Positions 1 through 13,369 of a stretch of 64,000 nucleotides of DNA are shown here, piece by piece. Every line of letters begins with the position of its first letter. The first letter of the stretch is position 1. The notes below the pieces were generated by a model. It ran no database searches. It was given only the letters and a program-made list of their open reading frames with translations, and was not told the DNA's origin. The DNA comes from Acanthacorydalis orientalis (taxonomy: Eukaryota; Arthropoda; Insecta; Megaloptera; Corydalidae). Location of the stretch: positions 15,987,701 to 16,051,700 of the forward strand of contig CM068314.1 in NCBI GenBank assembly GCA_034766995.1, read 5' to 3'. A program made the translations under genes and the position numbers.

Positions 1-80
1 ATCGAAATAAACTGATATTTCATAATCAGTAAAAGCTTTCTTTGAAAACATCAAATAAAATTATGAGGAAAGTGTGTGTA

Positions 81-98
81 TACATATATATGTACATA

Positions 99-152
<54 letters not shown>
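81..152. repeat. (TA)n microsatellite with TG/CA interruptions
   Basis: Mixed TATG/TACA units pass into a pure TA run from about 106 to 152. In translation it gives YIYI/HIYV strings, so frames across it are not genes. Confidence 0.95.
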
Positions 153-155
<3 letters not shown>

Positions 156-489
156 GAAAATATAAATTTGTACATACGTACAAAAAACTATAAACTGATT
201 ACTGTCTAAATTTCGAAAGATAAAAAATAATTTTTCTTTGTAATTTAGTTCTGACATTTATTAGACCTTAGAGTAAATTCTTAAAACGGAATCAAAATTA
301 ACCATTAGCTTGTCTAGATGTAATAGGATGTTTACTGTTTATGGATCCATAAATTTAATTCATATTAGTTGAAAACTTTCACTATATCAAATATGCTTTT
401 ATAAACATAACATTTACAAATCTAGATGAATTGTTATTTTATTCTGTTTTATTTTTCGATTACTCTACTCAAAACCATGAAATATATTA

Positions 490-492
<3 letters not shown>

Positions 493-525
<33 letters not shown>
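493..525. repeat. (TA)n microsatellite
   Basis: Uninterrupted TA dinucleotides, about 16 units, in non-coding DNA. Confidence 0.95.
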
Positions 526-528
<3 letters not shown>

Positions 529-1049
529 AGAAAGTATGAAAATAAGTTATTAACTTACCGAAAGTAGTATATAAAAATATGTTTTTCGTTTATAATATAT
601 AATTGACATTTTTTTAAATTTATTGAATTTAAAATTATGAAACAGACTTCGTTAGAATTTTTATGCGCTAAATAGAGTTATTTATATTATTATTATTTTT
701 TTTATTACAATTGTTAATAAAAAATTTATCACTTGAACATCCTATATATATTCTTCATATAAGTTGTATTAAATGTTTAGAAAAAAGTCTATTGAATATT
801 TTAGTTATGGTAAAAATGAGAGTTGTTATTTTAATTGAAATTCTAAAAATCATATTTTGTTTATATAATTTAGTTTTTTTATTTAAAATTTGATAGTATT
901 TTTAAATATTATGATTCTGTAATGTAATTTCTAAAAATATTGTAAATTTTTCTAAAATTCTTACTGTTTGCTAACGGTTTAGCTCTCATATGGTTTCTGC
1001 AAATGTTTTTTAATTAAATTTTTTAAGTATTTTTTTTTAATTTTCACAC

Positions 1050-1083
1050 ATATATATATATATATATATAGAAAGAGAGAGAG
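1050..1083. repeat. Compound (TA)n(GA)n microsatellite
   Basis: About ten TA units are followed by a short GA run. The same TA-next-to-GA/CT arrangement recurs elsewhere in the window. Confidence 0.9.
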
Positions 1084-1112
1084 GTATACATAGATGGATA
1101 GATAGATTTATA

Positions 1113-1280
1113 CATGCGTTTTCGGACGAGGTCAAATCTTTAAACGCCCTCAGTATCTACGCTATTGAGTGGCAATACAAAAGCCCGTTATCCTTTACTG
1201 CCGCACAATATCTCGTTCAAACAAATGACAATTGGTGGAGCAGCTTTGAAATTATTATGTTTATTCCCGGTGGTAGTTAA
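1113..1280 (+). other. GC-richer island with a 55-codon open frame
   Basis: The frame reads through 55 codons to a TAA at 1278-1280 and includes phrases such as 'EWQYKSPLSFTAAQYL' and 'NDNWWSSFEII'. It is unusual here for its W, Q, S and A content. There is no ATG at its start; the only Met is near the end. I do not recognise the product. It could be an ancient mobile-element relic, an unidentified exon, or a conserved non-coding block that happens to be open. The same DNA contains TTTATT and CAATTG motifs typical of homeodomain-bound enhancers. Confidence 0.25.
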
Positions 1281-1434
1281 TACGCCACTGCAAACACGAA
1301 TTAAAAGTTGCTGAATTCCGAATTCGTATGCTCTGAACGATAATTGTAATCATGAGTGTAGTGCACTGAAGATACAAAATAAATAACATGGGCATGTTTA
1401 TAAATATAAATGTTTGTTTGTATACACTCACAAA

Positions 1435-1438
<4 letters not shown>

Positions 1439-1511
<73 letters not shown>
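1439..1511. repeat. (TA)n microsatellite with TATG core
   Basis: Two TA blocks are separated by three TATG units at about 1470-1482. Confidence 0.95.
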
Positions 1512-1514
<3 letters not shown>

Positions 1515-2580
1515 CAGTTATGATTTAAATATAAAACGACTTTAGATTTCCATTTTGTTTTGATCTGTAGAAATTTTAATTATTATTAATACTCAAATAA
1601 ATTTCACAAGCGAATTATTCTCCTATCAGATAAATCATAAACTCTTTTTGATTAAAGATCATTTCTGATTGTTGGTTATGCGAATTTCGACAGTGATGTA
1701 CTCATCTTTAAAGCGTTAATGAAAAGGAAAATCTGAAGAAATTTGAAAAGAATAGACATCAAATTTTATATTTCTAAGTTAACATTCTTTGTGCAATAGA
1801 ATTATAATCTAAATCCACATAAGTAATAATTATTTTTTCTTTACATTTTATTGTGTATGTTTAAAAATTACACGGTACTAGGAAATTAACAGTTTTAATT
1901 TTTTATATAATTAATTTAAGTTATTTTTAATATTAATTTTTCAATTATTTGGTTTTAAAAAACAAAATAAAAATTTTGTTAAATGTAAATTAATAAGTAT
2001 AACATGTTTGATTTTAAAAATTGTCCTTATTTTAAAAATAACATAGATGGTATGCATAAGACTGTGTAAAAAAATTTCAATACTTCATAGAAACTCACTT
2101 ACTACATTTCTATTACTTTTAAAAGAAATCAATTTTAAGAACTTGTGCTATAAATTAATAGACATTTTCATTAAAGTTGAATTTTAAATGTAATTCATTT
2201 TTATCTGAGTTATATAATAAAACATTTAAACAGTTTTTGACTCACGAAACGTTTAATGATTTAATTATCACAGAAAGTATTACTGAAATAAATAGTTATT
2301 AATTATTCTAACCATTCTGTTCCGAATTTAATATTTTAATTTATTATCAGTTAGTTAAAATATGCAAATACATATTTATAATTAAATAAATATACAAAAT
2401 GATATAAATACTTATTCTATAAATAAATTTCACATGAAATATTAATTTCAATAAATATGTTTATAAAAATTTGTCACATATTGAACTTAAAAATAGGTTG
2501 CTTTACATAAAATTATTTGATAATTGTAAATAGCTACAAGGAAAAGTAAATATTTTATTTAGTTCATTATAACGAATTTA

Positions 2581-2585
<5 letters not shown>

Positions 2586-2634
<49 letters not shown>
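2586..2634. repeat. (TA)n microsatellite
   Basis: A pure TA run of about 24 units, directly downstream (on the minus strand) of the open frame at 2750-2983. Confidence 0.95.
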
Positions 2635-2639
<5 letters not shown>

Positions 2640-2749
2640 CAAGTATGTATAATTCATGATTGAGGTAGCAGAAATATTTTTCATTAAAAATGAATTTTGA
2701 ACCGTGACACGTAATACGTGAAAAGAAAAAGTATGTGCTTTTTTCCTTA

Positions 2750-2983
2750 TGTACAGAAAATAATGTTCCTTTTTTTACTATTCCCATAAGATTTTCTTAC
2801 GGTGAATGTTAATATGTGAATGTCTTGCACACACACCTTTGGGATTACTTGGATAGCTGCCAACGAGAAGGTTTGAAATGCAATCTCATCAGCACTAGTG
2901 TGTAAATCCGTTACTTCACCTATAGTTAGGTCTACAAACTTATGTAGACTTCTAAGAAATATTTGTTTGTAAAAAATTTCTGT
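2750..2983 (-). other. Candidate minus-strand exon or conserved block, 78-codon open frame
   Basis: An open frame of 78 codons lies between stops and contains no methionine. Its centre has a balanced, protein-like composition ('HKFVDLTIGEVTDLH', 'ADEIAFQTFSLAAIQVIPK'). A plausible acceptor (TTTCTTAG) lies at about 2952-2959 and a donor-like AAAG|GTGTGT at 2835-2840, which would define an internal exon of about 115 bases. I do not recognise the sequence. The opposite strand is also open for a shorter stretch, so this could be a conserved non-coding element or a decayed element rather than a host exon. Confidence 0.25.
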
Positions 2984-4798
2984 TTACACATATATATTCG
3001 TTATGAAATTTTGACAAACAATTCATTTTGATGTTCATTTCATATTATGAAATCCCTAAAGAAATTATAAAAAATGTCTACTGACTTGAACATTATTTAA
3101 ATTTCGAAACGCAGATGATATCTTTATTGTATTTGAACGTTTGAGACATTTCCATTATAGATAAGTTGTAATTATTTTTCTTCAAAAGTTAAACTAATAT
3201 GCATATAAACACTCTTTTGAAGTTTTATATAAATTATGTGTACTTTATCAAATTACTTTGTCTTGTCTGTATTCTTGTATTTAATTTTTAATTAATATTA
3301 AATCAAATGAATAATTTACAACAAAGCGAAATAATTTCGGTTTTAATTAATAATATTATAGAGATAATAAATAATAAAGTAGCCACGAGTCGGTTTAATA
3401 TTTTCCACGATCTTAGTGAAATATTAAAAAATTATTGAATTATGAAAGTCAAGTTCAGTTATTTTTTCAAAATATTATACAGTTATTTTAATGAAGGTAT
3501 TTCAAATTTAATAATGAAAAAAACAGTAGAAAAAGCTTCAACGTGGGATATGTATATTCATCTTTTTGATAAATGTTTATTCAAATATAAAAAACGATAT
3601 TTTCGGAATAATTGATTCATTTAACATTTAAATTTATATAACTAATGTCAATATTTTATTAAAAAAGAAATATAATTTTTTATTTCATGTTTTCTTTGTA
3701 TATGTGTTGATTTTATTTGATCAAGGAAAAATATTTTTCTGTATACAATTATTTATGTTTTGTTCATATATTTACAAAAATATGACATTTTTATTGTAAT
3801 CGTTACTAAATAACCACATAAAAACATTCACTGAATAGAATTCTAACTAACCATTAATTTAACGTTTGTTTTATTCGTTAAAATTATAATTTACTAGTAA
3901 ATATTGTATTTGAATTTAAATAAAATTCGATAAACTATTAAAGTTCATGTACACACGTATACAGAAACTTGTAAAATAAAATTACTATTACATTCAATGT
4001 GCACAGTTGTATTTTTTTACGGAAGAAATATAAACTATTCTGTTGGTTTCTGTACCACTTGAAGCACTTAAGAGTGAAAGAGCTTGTATTACCAATAATA
4101 AATTGACTCAACTATATGAATACCACTCACGCAAATGTATGGAAGTGAAACTACTGATGAAATAAAATGAAATGTATTTTTTCTGCGAAATTTCAAAACT
4201 TCTCACTAGAAAATAGACTTCTATGTTTCAATAAAAAAAACACTAATGCAGATGCCAGTTTTGATTTTCTGACTTTATATATAAATTTAAAATGGTTTTT
4301 TAAATTAATGAAGTTTTAATAATTGCAAAATATAATCTGGATATATATTTTATAAATTATTTTATTTATTTTGGATTTATTTTATAATTTTATTTTGTTA
4401 AGTTTTGGATGGAAAAAGAATTTTTTTATTCTAAAAATTTTTATAATGTTGACATATATATTATTATACTTAGTAAACAAATCATCAGTTGTCAAACCTT
4501 ATGAATTTACGATTCTCTAAAATAAATTTCGATAGTCTTTATTCATTTCTTCATGAATAAAGTTAAAGAATTTAAAATTTCTCAATAAATAAATATTTCA
4601 ATAATTTTTGATAGGAAATATTTTGATGAAAATAAATAAAAAGTGCCAGATTTTTAATCATATTGTTTAATTTAGAGGGAGGATCTGATTTCAATCAAAG
4701 TAGAAATATAAAATTTGGATTTATTAAAAATATTCAGTGTATTAATTTCAAATTTCTAATATTTTTATTTGTAATAAAAAATATTAAATAATTTTTAT

Positions 4799-4800
4799 GC

Positions 4801-4834
<34 letters not shown>

Positions 4835-4856
4835 GTGTGTGTATATGTGTGTGTGG
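4799..4856. repeat. (TA)n/(TG)n microsatellite
   Basis: A TA run passes into alternating TATG and GTGTG units. Confidence 0.95.
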
Positions 4857-6715
4857 AAGAGCTGTGTGTGTAAACTGAAACTTAGTATTAAGCACAACAA
4901 GAGTTTAGTTTGTGGTTGGAAGAATATCTGTATTCCTGGTCATTTGTAACCAATATTCAATTGAATTCTTAATTTTATACTAATTGCTCTATCGCATAAT
5001 CTACAATATATTAAAAAAAAATAAAATAAAAATGGCAGTAGCTTAAAAAGATTGATTTTCGAATCAATACCTTCACTTATTTCACAAAAAAAGTACAACT
5101 CATATCACAATATGCGTAGTGCTTACGGAAAAGAGCTTTTTATTTGTTATGGAAATAAAAATCTAAGTTGATTGGACTATTAGTTCTTGAGATATTATGT
5201 TATCCGTAAACAAATTTCGAGAAAAACATGTTTGTTTCAAGTATAGTTGAATGTGTGAGAGAAGTGAACATTTTGTATACCAAATGTCTCAATGTACATT
5301 CTGAAAGATTTCTAGTTTCAATCAAATGAAATAACTGTATAAATAGCAAAAAATATTTTTAATTGGTATATTTTGAAACTGGAGAGGAAATTCAGTTTAA
5401 CTTTTTTCAAGTTTTATTCAATAAAACTTACTAGGTAGTAAATGCCGATATCTTGCAGGTTTCAATATTTCAATAAATCTCTTTAGAAAAATTATTTTTT
5501 AAAAATATATAACGAAAAAAAAACAATGATTTATGAGACTTTTTAACACTGTATATTTTTTCAAATCTCCATTATCTTAATCAAATTAATTACTCTTATT
5601 TTTTGTTTCATTTTAACTTTTGATTAGTTATACTTAATTTTACTATTAACGAAAATGGCTTTTTGTTTTTTTTTTCACTTTTTAAAATTGGACTATGTTC
5701 AACTGGAACCACTTTCTAGTCTACTTGAGACCCTTGATGAATTTTAGCAACAATTAAAAAAACAAATATAAATAACTAAAAAATATATAATAGTTTTCTA
5801 ATGTGTTTTCCATTAATTTAGTTTTTTTCTTTTTAGTGAAAAGTATTACTACCTATTAATTAAAGTTCTTATCTTTATAAATTACTGACTTATTATTAAA
5901 TCTAATATATTTAAAATATAATTATTCATAAAAATACTTTTCACAGACAATGTAACATAAATCAGATGTAAATTTATTAATACTTTTCATGAGTATCGTA
6001 AACTGAATGTGGATTTTGTAAGAGGTTATAACCTAAATTATCTAGGATTATGTTAGACTGGTGATAAATCTAAAGTTAAAGTCGTTTCAATGTAGTTTCA
6101 GTTAGTTAGACCTCGTTTCTTATCTGTATCAAAGGACATCAGTAAAATAAAGATAATCGTCTCTTAAAGAGAATATTCTGAAAGATATTCAATGCAATGA
6201 AAACCAAGTGTATGCATTGTTTAAGAATTACATTTACTTTATCAAAATCTAACTGTTAGCTTCATTTTTCAATAAGTTATAGTTCACATTCTATAAATAA
6301 ATTCGTATGAAAAATTCGAAATCAGTTTATATATAAAATAAATTAAGTGAAACTAATTACGAACTTATTAGATTTATAACATATATTTAAGCATAAATAT
6401 CTTTTCCTTTCAAGAAAGAATATTTATAATATATTTAAATTTTAGTAATATTTTTAATAACATTGTGACAATTACATTTAAATTAGTTTAATAGCTAGAT
6501 TTAGCTTTTTAGCTAGATTTTTGATATTTTATCATATTTCATCACTAAATTAAATGTTACATTTAGTATTAATACATTTATTAAAAAAAATCGTATGTTA
6601 AAGAAATAATTTATAGGTAGTCAAATGGAAAAATAACTGTTGTTGAGTTTCAAAAGCATTATTCTCCAAATTTTTAATTTTATAATAAAGCAAAAAGTAA
6701 TAAATATAAATAAAA

Positions 6716-6929
6716 AATGTTAAAACAGTGAAAGAGGTTCGAAAATACATTACGATTTCATCGGCTTCAGGCAGTCATTTTTTCCGATAAGGGATTCGTC
6801 AGTTATCTTACCGCTGGAGTAAAGTTATATAAAATAATGGGAGATATTTTGAAAATTGAAACTGAATCAATTTTTCCGTACACATTCAATTTCTATAAAA
6901 AAAGGCACCCAATTAATTTGCACACCTAA
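6716..6929 (+). mobile_element. Mariner transposon, 3' end relic (transposase C-terminus plus terminal repeat)
   Basis: The frame from 6716 to a TGA at 6857-6859 reads as the C-terminus of a mariner transposase, with two in-frame stops. Recognisable pieces are 'VKTVKEVRKYI', 'FFR*GIRQL', 'RWSKVI*NN' and 'GRYFEN', matching the family pattern of a GI-x-x-LP-x-RW-x-KVI block before a final YFE/YIID-type end. About 70 bases of 3' untranslated DNA follow, ending in CACACCTAA at 6929, the outward end of a terminal inverted repeat, next to a TA that fits the target duplication. The 5' part of the element is missing. The same 3' region recurs at 61633-61832, so the two copies belong to one family. 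Confidence 0.8.
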
Positions 6930-7489
6930 TATTATAATCATGGTTGTTTATTTTATAAGTACTAAATTAAAAATTTAATATATTTATTGAATTTTTAATT
7001 TAGTGAATTTTTAATAAAGTAATTGAAATTGATTAAAAATTGTCAAACCATATCTAAACAAAATTTGAAATAATCACTATTTTTATGATTCTGTTATTTT
7101 AAATAATTATATTATTAACATGCATTTGTATTTAAATAAAATGGAAAAAACAGTTAAATCATATGTATACATATGTTAAAGGTTTTAAAATGAAAGTTAT
7201 CGACTTTTAAGGAAATAATTACTGAAAGAATTTGAGAGTATTTATGAATATTTTTTGTACTTGCATTCTTTTATAAAAAACTATAATTAAATTATTTCAT
7301 TTTCAAATGAGTGTTTCTAGATGATTAAAGACTATATGTATTAATTAAAATATTATTGTTAAATATAATATGTTAAGAACACATCAATCACAAGTATTCT
7401 ATTTAATTTATTTTCAAAAAGGATATAAACGCGTTTATTTGAATAAAAACTCAAATATTCATACGAATAAAAAAAGAGACTGACAAGAA

Positions 7490-7690
7490 CTGTGAACATT
7501 TGACTAGCACACACGAAGTAGCGGTATTGTAAAGTTTATAGTTTCTCTGAAATGTTATAAAACGATGATGGTCGAGCCTTGAAAAAGGCAGCGTGTATCA
7601 AGTTTGGAATTTACATTTACATCTTTTTTTATGTCTTTCGTACGGACAGAGTTCGTGGTAGAGTTGACGTCTTGTTTTATTTGTACTAAC
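7490..7690. other. GC-richer island, unassigned
   Basis: About 200 bases of more balanced composition in AT-rich flanks. No continuous frame with recognisable protein sequence was found on either strand. It is a candidate regulatory block or old repeat. Confidence 0.25.
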
Positions 7691-8136
7691 AAATATCTGT
7701 TTAAAATTAAAGAAGATAAAATTGTGCTATGCAAGAGAATAATTTAAAAATGGATATATTAACATTTTTCTCCGAAGAAAATTATACGAATATTCATTTT
7801 ACTTGAATACAACTATTAAATAAGAGGTGATATAAAATATGCACATAAATAATATAATTCTGATTTACTAGCATGATATTTAATGTGTAGAAATTTTAAC
7901 CAAACCTGCATACGGAATGTAAACTTAAAAAAACACTAGTTTTTTCTTTATTTTAAAAAAGAAAAACGAAACCAATTAAAATGTACTTGCAACTAGATTG
8001 TGATAATTTACCGTTTACTCATTATATTTAAAACTTAAATGCATGAAATGTATTAATTAAATGTTAATTAGATTTTCTGCTAAAAGAACAATGTTTATGT
8101 GCGGTTTATGGTTTTATGAGACCACATTGGGTAATG

Positions 8137-8221
8137 AAATTAAATTTCTGATTATATATATATATTCAGAAATTTAATTTTATTATTTGAGTTTTAAGTA
8201 TGTTTTTTTTCTCTATGTAAG

Positions 8222-8252
<31 letters not shown>

Positions 8253-8287
8253 GAAATTTAATTTTATTATTTCAGTTTTAAGTATAT
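8137..8287. repeat. Inverted and direct repeat cluster around TA tracts
   Basis: A 15-base arm at 8137-8151 is perfectly complementary to 8166-8180 across a 14-base TA loop. The right arm and its downstream flank (about 8166-8206) recur as a direct copy at about 8250-8289, offset 84 bases, with one visible G/C difference. The structure suggests local duplication seeded at TA repeats, or a small palindromic repeat. Confidence 0.8.
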
Positions 8288-8614
8288 ATACGTATATATA
8301 TATATTATATTTTTTATAAATTTATATAAACATACTATTTTTTTTCATTATTTTATAATAAGTAAAATATATAAACTATAATATAAATATAGAAGATTCA
8401 ATTAAATTTTATAAAGATAAAGACTAAAATTTATATTTTTAAAAAATAATTACTTTTTTTCTGTAAAAATATCCGACATTTTGCTGCACAAAGAATTTTA
8501 TGATGGTGATGTATTAGTTGTATATAACGTGTATTCAGCGGATATTGTGTGTACGTTTAAGCGGAGATGAAAATTCTTATTTATATTTTAAATCAGTAAA
8601 AAGTATTAACTATT

Positions 8615-8649
<35 letters not shown>

Positions 8650-10126
8650 AAGTTTATGAAAGGGAATAAATCAATATATAAAAGTTATAAATCTTTATTG
8701 GAAATTTAGTAAATCAAACAAGCCAACTTATTTCATTTTGTCTGTTTTAAATTTCAACACAAAATTTAAAAAGTTTATCAATTTTTCTTACTTTGTAATT
8801 TTTTTTATAATGTTTTCAGTTTATATTTTCTGGACATCAGCTTATTATAAATATATGATGTACAAAAACTGTACATAAAAGTAATGGACATATTGAATCT
8901 TAAAAATTCATATAACAGTAATTACATTGTTAGTAAGTCTTGTATTATTTGAAAATTATTTCCAAAGATAACTTTTTCTTACTTACTTTATACTTGACAA
9001 TAATGCTGTTTTAATTATATTTACAATACCTATTCTTTTGAATTTTTTTAACTAGAATAAAAATAAATTGGATATCCAAAATGTCACGAATGAACAATTC
9101 AAATAGGAAAATAGAAAATTTACAATTTGGAGTTTAATATTTATTTTATTTGAGAGGTTCACAAAGTAGTTGGAATGTAATTGGAGAATAACTTTTTTTC
9201 TGTAGAAAAAATGATCATGAATTTGAAATTAAATTGGATAACTATTCAGAGAAAGCGAGTGTTTATTTTTCACAGAGGTTATCCTGTCTCCAATAAATTA
9301 TAATATATCACTACATGTTAAATCCACAACATTTACCAGTAAAAGCCTTCAAGAAGAGATTGAATATCATACATAGAAAAAATAAAACTTTTGTTCTTTT
9401 CTGGAACTCTCCTAATTGGATTTGTTTTCATAAGGAGGTATACTCACATTTATTAAATAATATATTTTTAAAAAAATAATGACATTTATTTAGTTTAATA
9501 TTTATATGATATTAAAATATATGAGTTTAACAAAATTTAAATAAAGTTTAGTTTATCAAAAAATCTCTTTTTTTAAAAAAATATTCTTTTATTTTGAAAT
9601 AAAACCCAAGTAAATTATTTTTAAAAATAATACCTCATCACAAAATGTTGAACAGAACAATATATAACGAAATTAAATAAATATCACTACTACTTTCTTT
9701 AAATACGAAATTAATTTTATTAATTAAAGATGCAATAAGCAAAAATTAATATGGAAGTGTACACGTATATATTTAATACTGTGTATATGAGATGTCTGTG
9801 CACTTTCCTTACAATGCAATGGATCATAATTCACTATTCTAATCCAGCTGTGTGTAAGTGAAACTCTATTTTATTCACAGATGGAGATATTGCTGAAATA
9901 TTCAGTATGTAATAGAACTAACCCATGTTAAAAGATGTGGTATTCTACCTCAACCCACTTATCTTACCACTTTAAGTTAATAAATTTAAATGGCTTAGAA
10001 TAGAATTCAAAGATCCATCTTACATGTTTATTGACATAATAAATATGGAATCTTTGTAAATATTAGATGGATGTGAATATACGCGTGTAAATATATTTAT
10101 TTTGTATTAAAATCATTTAAAAAAGT

Positions 10127-10127
10127 G

Positions 10128-10184
<57 letters not shown>

Positions 10185-10186
10185 GC
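10127..10186. repeat. (TA)n microsatellite ending in TATG units
   Basis: The TA run has one TG interruption and finishes with three GTAT units. Confidence 0.95.
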
Positions 10187-11059
10187 AAATTTTTTAAAAA
10201 AATTCTTGACAATATAGTTTTTATGGAGGTTAAGGTTATTCGTACAAATATAATTGTCTTCAATAATGTATATAATCTAACAGGAAAAATATAAATAAAC
10301 CATTAGAGACAATAGTCAAGTACATTATATTCTAAATGTACAAAAGTTTATTCATTATAATGCAAAACACAAGTCGTGTTTAAAGTATTTGTTTTGAACT
10401 AGGTGCTAGAAATTGTCTTCATTACCCTGTACGTGCTATTATTATATTTCAAACCGTGTTCGTCGCACATAACGTCCGTTACTTTTTTATTTTTCTCATT
10501 AAAAGGAAATATATGGACACATACCAGCACGTTATACTCTTTACAGGAACAAGGATATGTATAATACTATTTATTTACACTTAGAACACAATACATGTTT
10601 GAAGTATTTGTTACATTATATTACTAAATAGTTCTTAGTTTTAAACTTATTTAATGTACATGAAATGTTATTTAGATGGAAAACAATTTATTATGTTATT
10701 AGAAGTACACAGTAAGTGACTGTTGTTTAATTCTTAGTAGCGATTAAAAATAAATTATTTAAAGTTTAGATTAAGAATGAACAAAAGTCATTAGTTACAA
10801 TTAATTTTTAATTAAAATTCGTTGTAGAAAGTTTTAGATGTGAAAATCAATGTATATCAAATACAATATAATGTTTCTTTTATTATAGATCACTTCGAAT
10901 GATTCAAATAAAACATATTGTTGACATTTTTAAACGTAATTGATTTTAGATATCTTGCTTCATTTAAAAAGTAGTGTTAAAAATAGAAGGTAATAAAAAG
11001 AAATAAACTAATAACATCTGCTAGGTTTCATAAAAAGAAAGAAATGTGAATATTTTGTG

Positions 11060-11345
11060 ATAATAAAGCCATAAAATTGTATAACCGAATGTGAAATACC
11101 GAACGAAAGTAAGAGACAATTTGCAAGTCAAAATATCGAAGTGAAGATTTTTCCAAACAGAAATTCGAATGTGAGGTAACGTGCTTTCATGTTCGCTATG
11201 AAACATACGCGATGCTTATTACGTGGATTCAAATAAAGAACGCAAGAGCAGTTCGTTCTCTACAATGTAAAAATGTACGTGGGAAAATTGGTTCGAATTT
11301 GAGCAAGCACTTTATTCGACATGTTCCTTTAATAGGAAGTGTCTC
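11060..11345. other. GC-richer island, unassigned
   Basis: About 280 bases with many CG dinucleotides and balanced composition. A 61-codon minus-strand frame (11021-11206) crosses part of it but shows no family signature. A GGTTCGAAT motif near 11290 recalls a tRNA B box, but no tRNA fold surrounds it. Confidence 0.25.
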
Positions 11346-12080
11346 TGCATGAAATATTTCTTTTTTTTCAAGAATATCGATTTACTTTTTACAATATTTA
11401 ATTTGTACATTGTTGTATTCTTTATTTTATTTATAGATAGAACATTTGAACATGTTCTCTTGTATAACGAATTTAAATTTATCATTTATAAAAAAAATAA
11501 ACTACGTAGTAATAGAAATTATTTTTTTAAAAAATAAATTGTGTATAGTAAACGCTCAATTTTTTTTATTTAGTGCTTTTGTCAAATGCGCCATATTTAA
11601 ATATAAAATATTTTTCCTGATATCTAAATAATATTACTTGTTCATATACTTAGAAATAGAAGTGATTAAGAGTGAATATAAAAAAATTATGTGCATGGTC
11701 TTGATAAGAGCAAATCCAAGAAAAGAAAATAAAATTTATAAGTAGAAATTCTGAAAACGGAATAAATTCAAGTGCTTAGAGTTTTCCTGATAACACTTTC
11801 CGTGTCAAGCCGTTTTCGAATAAGTGCATTATCAGTCCCCACTGTATAGAGTTTGGTAAATATTTAAAAATTATACATTTTTAATTTGAAAGTTGGAAAT
11901 TTATTTATAAGTAGAGTAAATGTTGAAACTATAAAATGCACTGTATACTAAACAAATAACTTTATTCATTTTCATACCAACAATTATTTTGTTGACTTTA
12001 TCTATCAATGACAAAAATATGTCTTCGCCTGGAAATGAGGTTCAGGCGTTTACCGAAAATGGTATACGCGGCACGGAAAG

Positions 12081-12128
<48 letters not shown>

Positions 12129-12150
12129 TATATACAGATATACACACACA

Positions 12151-12210
<60 letters not shown>
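12081..12210. repeat. Long compound (TA)n microsatellite
   Basis: Two long TA blocks are separated by a CAGATATACACACACAGAC core. At 130 bases it is among the longest low-complexity tracts in the window. The open frames on both strands here are translations of the repeat. Confidence 0.95.
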
Positions 12211-12212
<2 letters not shown>

Positions 12213-12626
12213 AAGAGAAGGAAAACAAAAACTATCTTAATAAATCCATAAATTTAATAATCGTAATATAAAAAATACATAAAGACGAACAAAAATATGA
12301 AGACATTTTAAAAACACTTTATTTCTTTTCATATTTGATTTTTATAACAGAAAGTTTTTCTTAGGTATTAATTACCTAAGTTACTATATTTATAATACGG
12401 TACTGAATTTAATTAACATATATTTTATCAAATTCATTGTTAAAAAAATATTCGCGCTATTATGGATATTTATTTTTAAGCTATTGTAGCACTTCAAGCT
12501 TTAGTGCGCTGTTTTAAGAACAGTGCAATTACCTTTTATTTATTTGACAGATAAATGAGAAAATCGACTATCTACCTACACGGCAGATGAATTTTATTAT
12601 ATGTCTTTAATTACATGCTTGTTTCA

Positions 12627-12629
<3 letters not shown>

Positions 12630-12667
<38 letters not shown>
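12630..12667. repeat. (TA)n microsatellite
   Basis: Uninterrupted TA run of about 19 units. Confidence 0.95.
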
Positions 12668-12669
<2 letters not shown>

Positions 12670-13369
12670 GTAATTAAATGTAAATGATTTAAGTAGTAAT
12701 TTTTGATTAAATAAAAATATCTATTATTGCTATTCATATTTATAAATGAAAAAGCATTTATCATATTTGTGAAATTTTGCATATAATTCCAGATTAATTA
12801 TGTATCAATATTCTGCACTATATTCCTCAATTTAAATTCAGCATATGCTTTAAACCATCGCGTAACTAGACTATATAATCTTACTTCTACAAGCACGTTC
12901 GTTTATGGCCTTATTTGCATGTAAACGTATAACTCTTACAATAAATGTATATTTTCAGATGAAGTTCACATATTTTAGAAAAATTCTAGTTTTTTACAAA
13001 AATTTGATAGTCATTAAAATTATATTAAATGTTTGTTTTAAAATATTATTCAATATAAAACTTGTAGTTTATTTAGAATCAATTTATCGTTAGATATTTT
13101 TTTAAAAAAATTTATTTGCAGTTTAAAGTTATTTGAAATTTCAACAATTAGAATAACAACAATAATTCATCAATAATATGTAAATAATACATTTTAAGAA
13201 ATATTATAATGAAACACAATCACGTTTTAAAACTTTTTTTCTTGTTTATAATGAAAATTAAATGTCTAGTTTAGAACAGAACCATTATTTATTAAACTTT
13301 ACATTGACATCTGTAAACGTTTAAGTAAAACGACAAAAAGAAAATAAAAATGACAGAATTGAGCAAATA

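Larger units (their letters stand above)
1..6715. other. AT-rich non-coding DNA, left end
   Basis: No gene is supported here. The stretch consists of AT-rich sequence with (TA)n tracts near 81-152, 493-525, 1050-1083, 1439-1511, 2586-2634 and 4799-4856. Two more balanced islands carry protein-like frames without a start codon (1113-1280 plus, 2750-2983 minus) and are listed separately. Around 5140-5210 a phrase about disliking neither strand as coding, ending in a 'TTCTTGAGATATTATG' motif, resembles the ends of some insect repeat families, but I could not assign it. Confidence 0.6.

Noticed and set aside
11285..11300. GGTTCGAAT, resembling a tRNA B box.
   Set aside because: There is no A box at the right distance and no cloverleaf arms.
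11998..12240. Open frames on both strands encoding YIYIYI strings, also seen at 51-257, 2578-2787, 13894-14085, 21864-22126, 36307-36829, 42061-42270 and 53708-53929.
   Set aside because: They are translations of TA/CA microsatellites.
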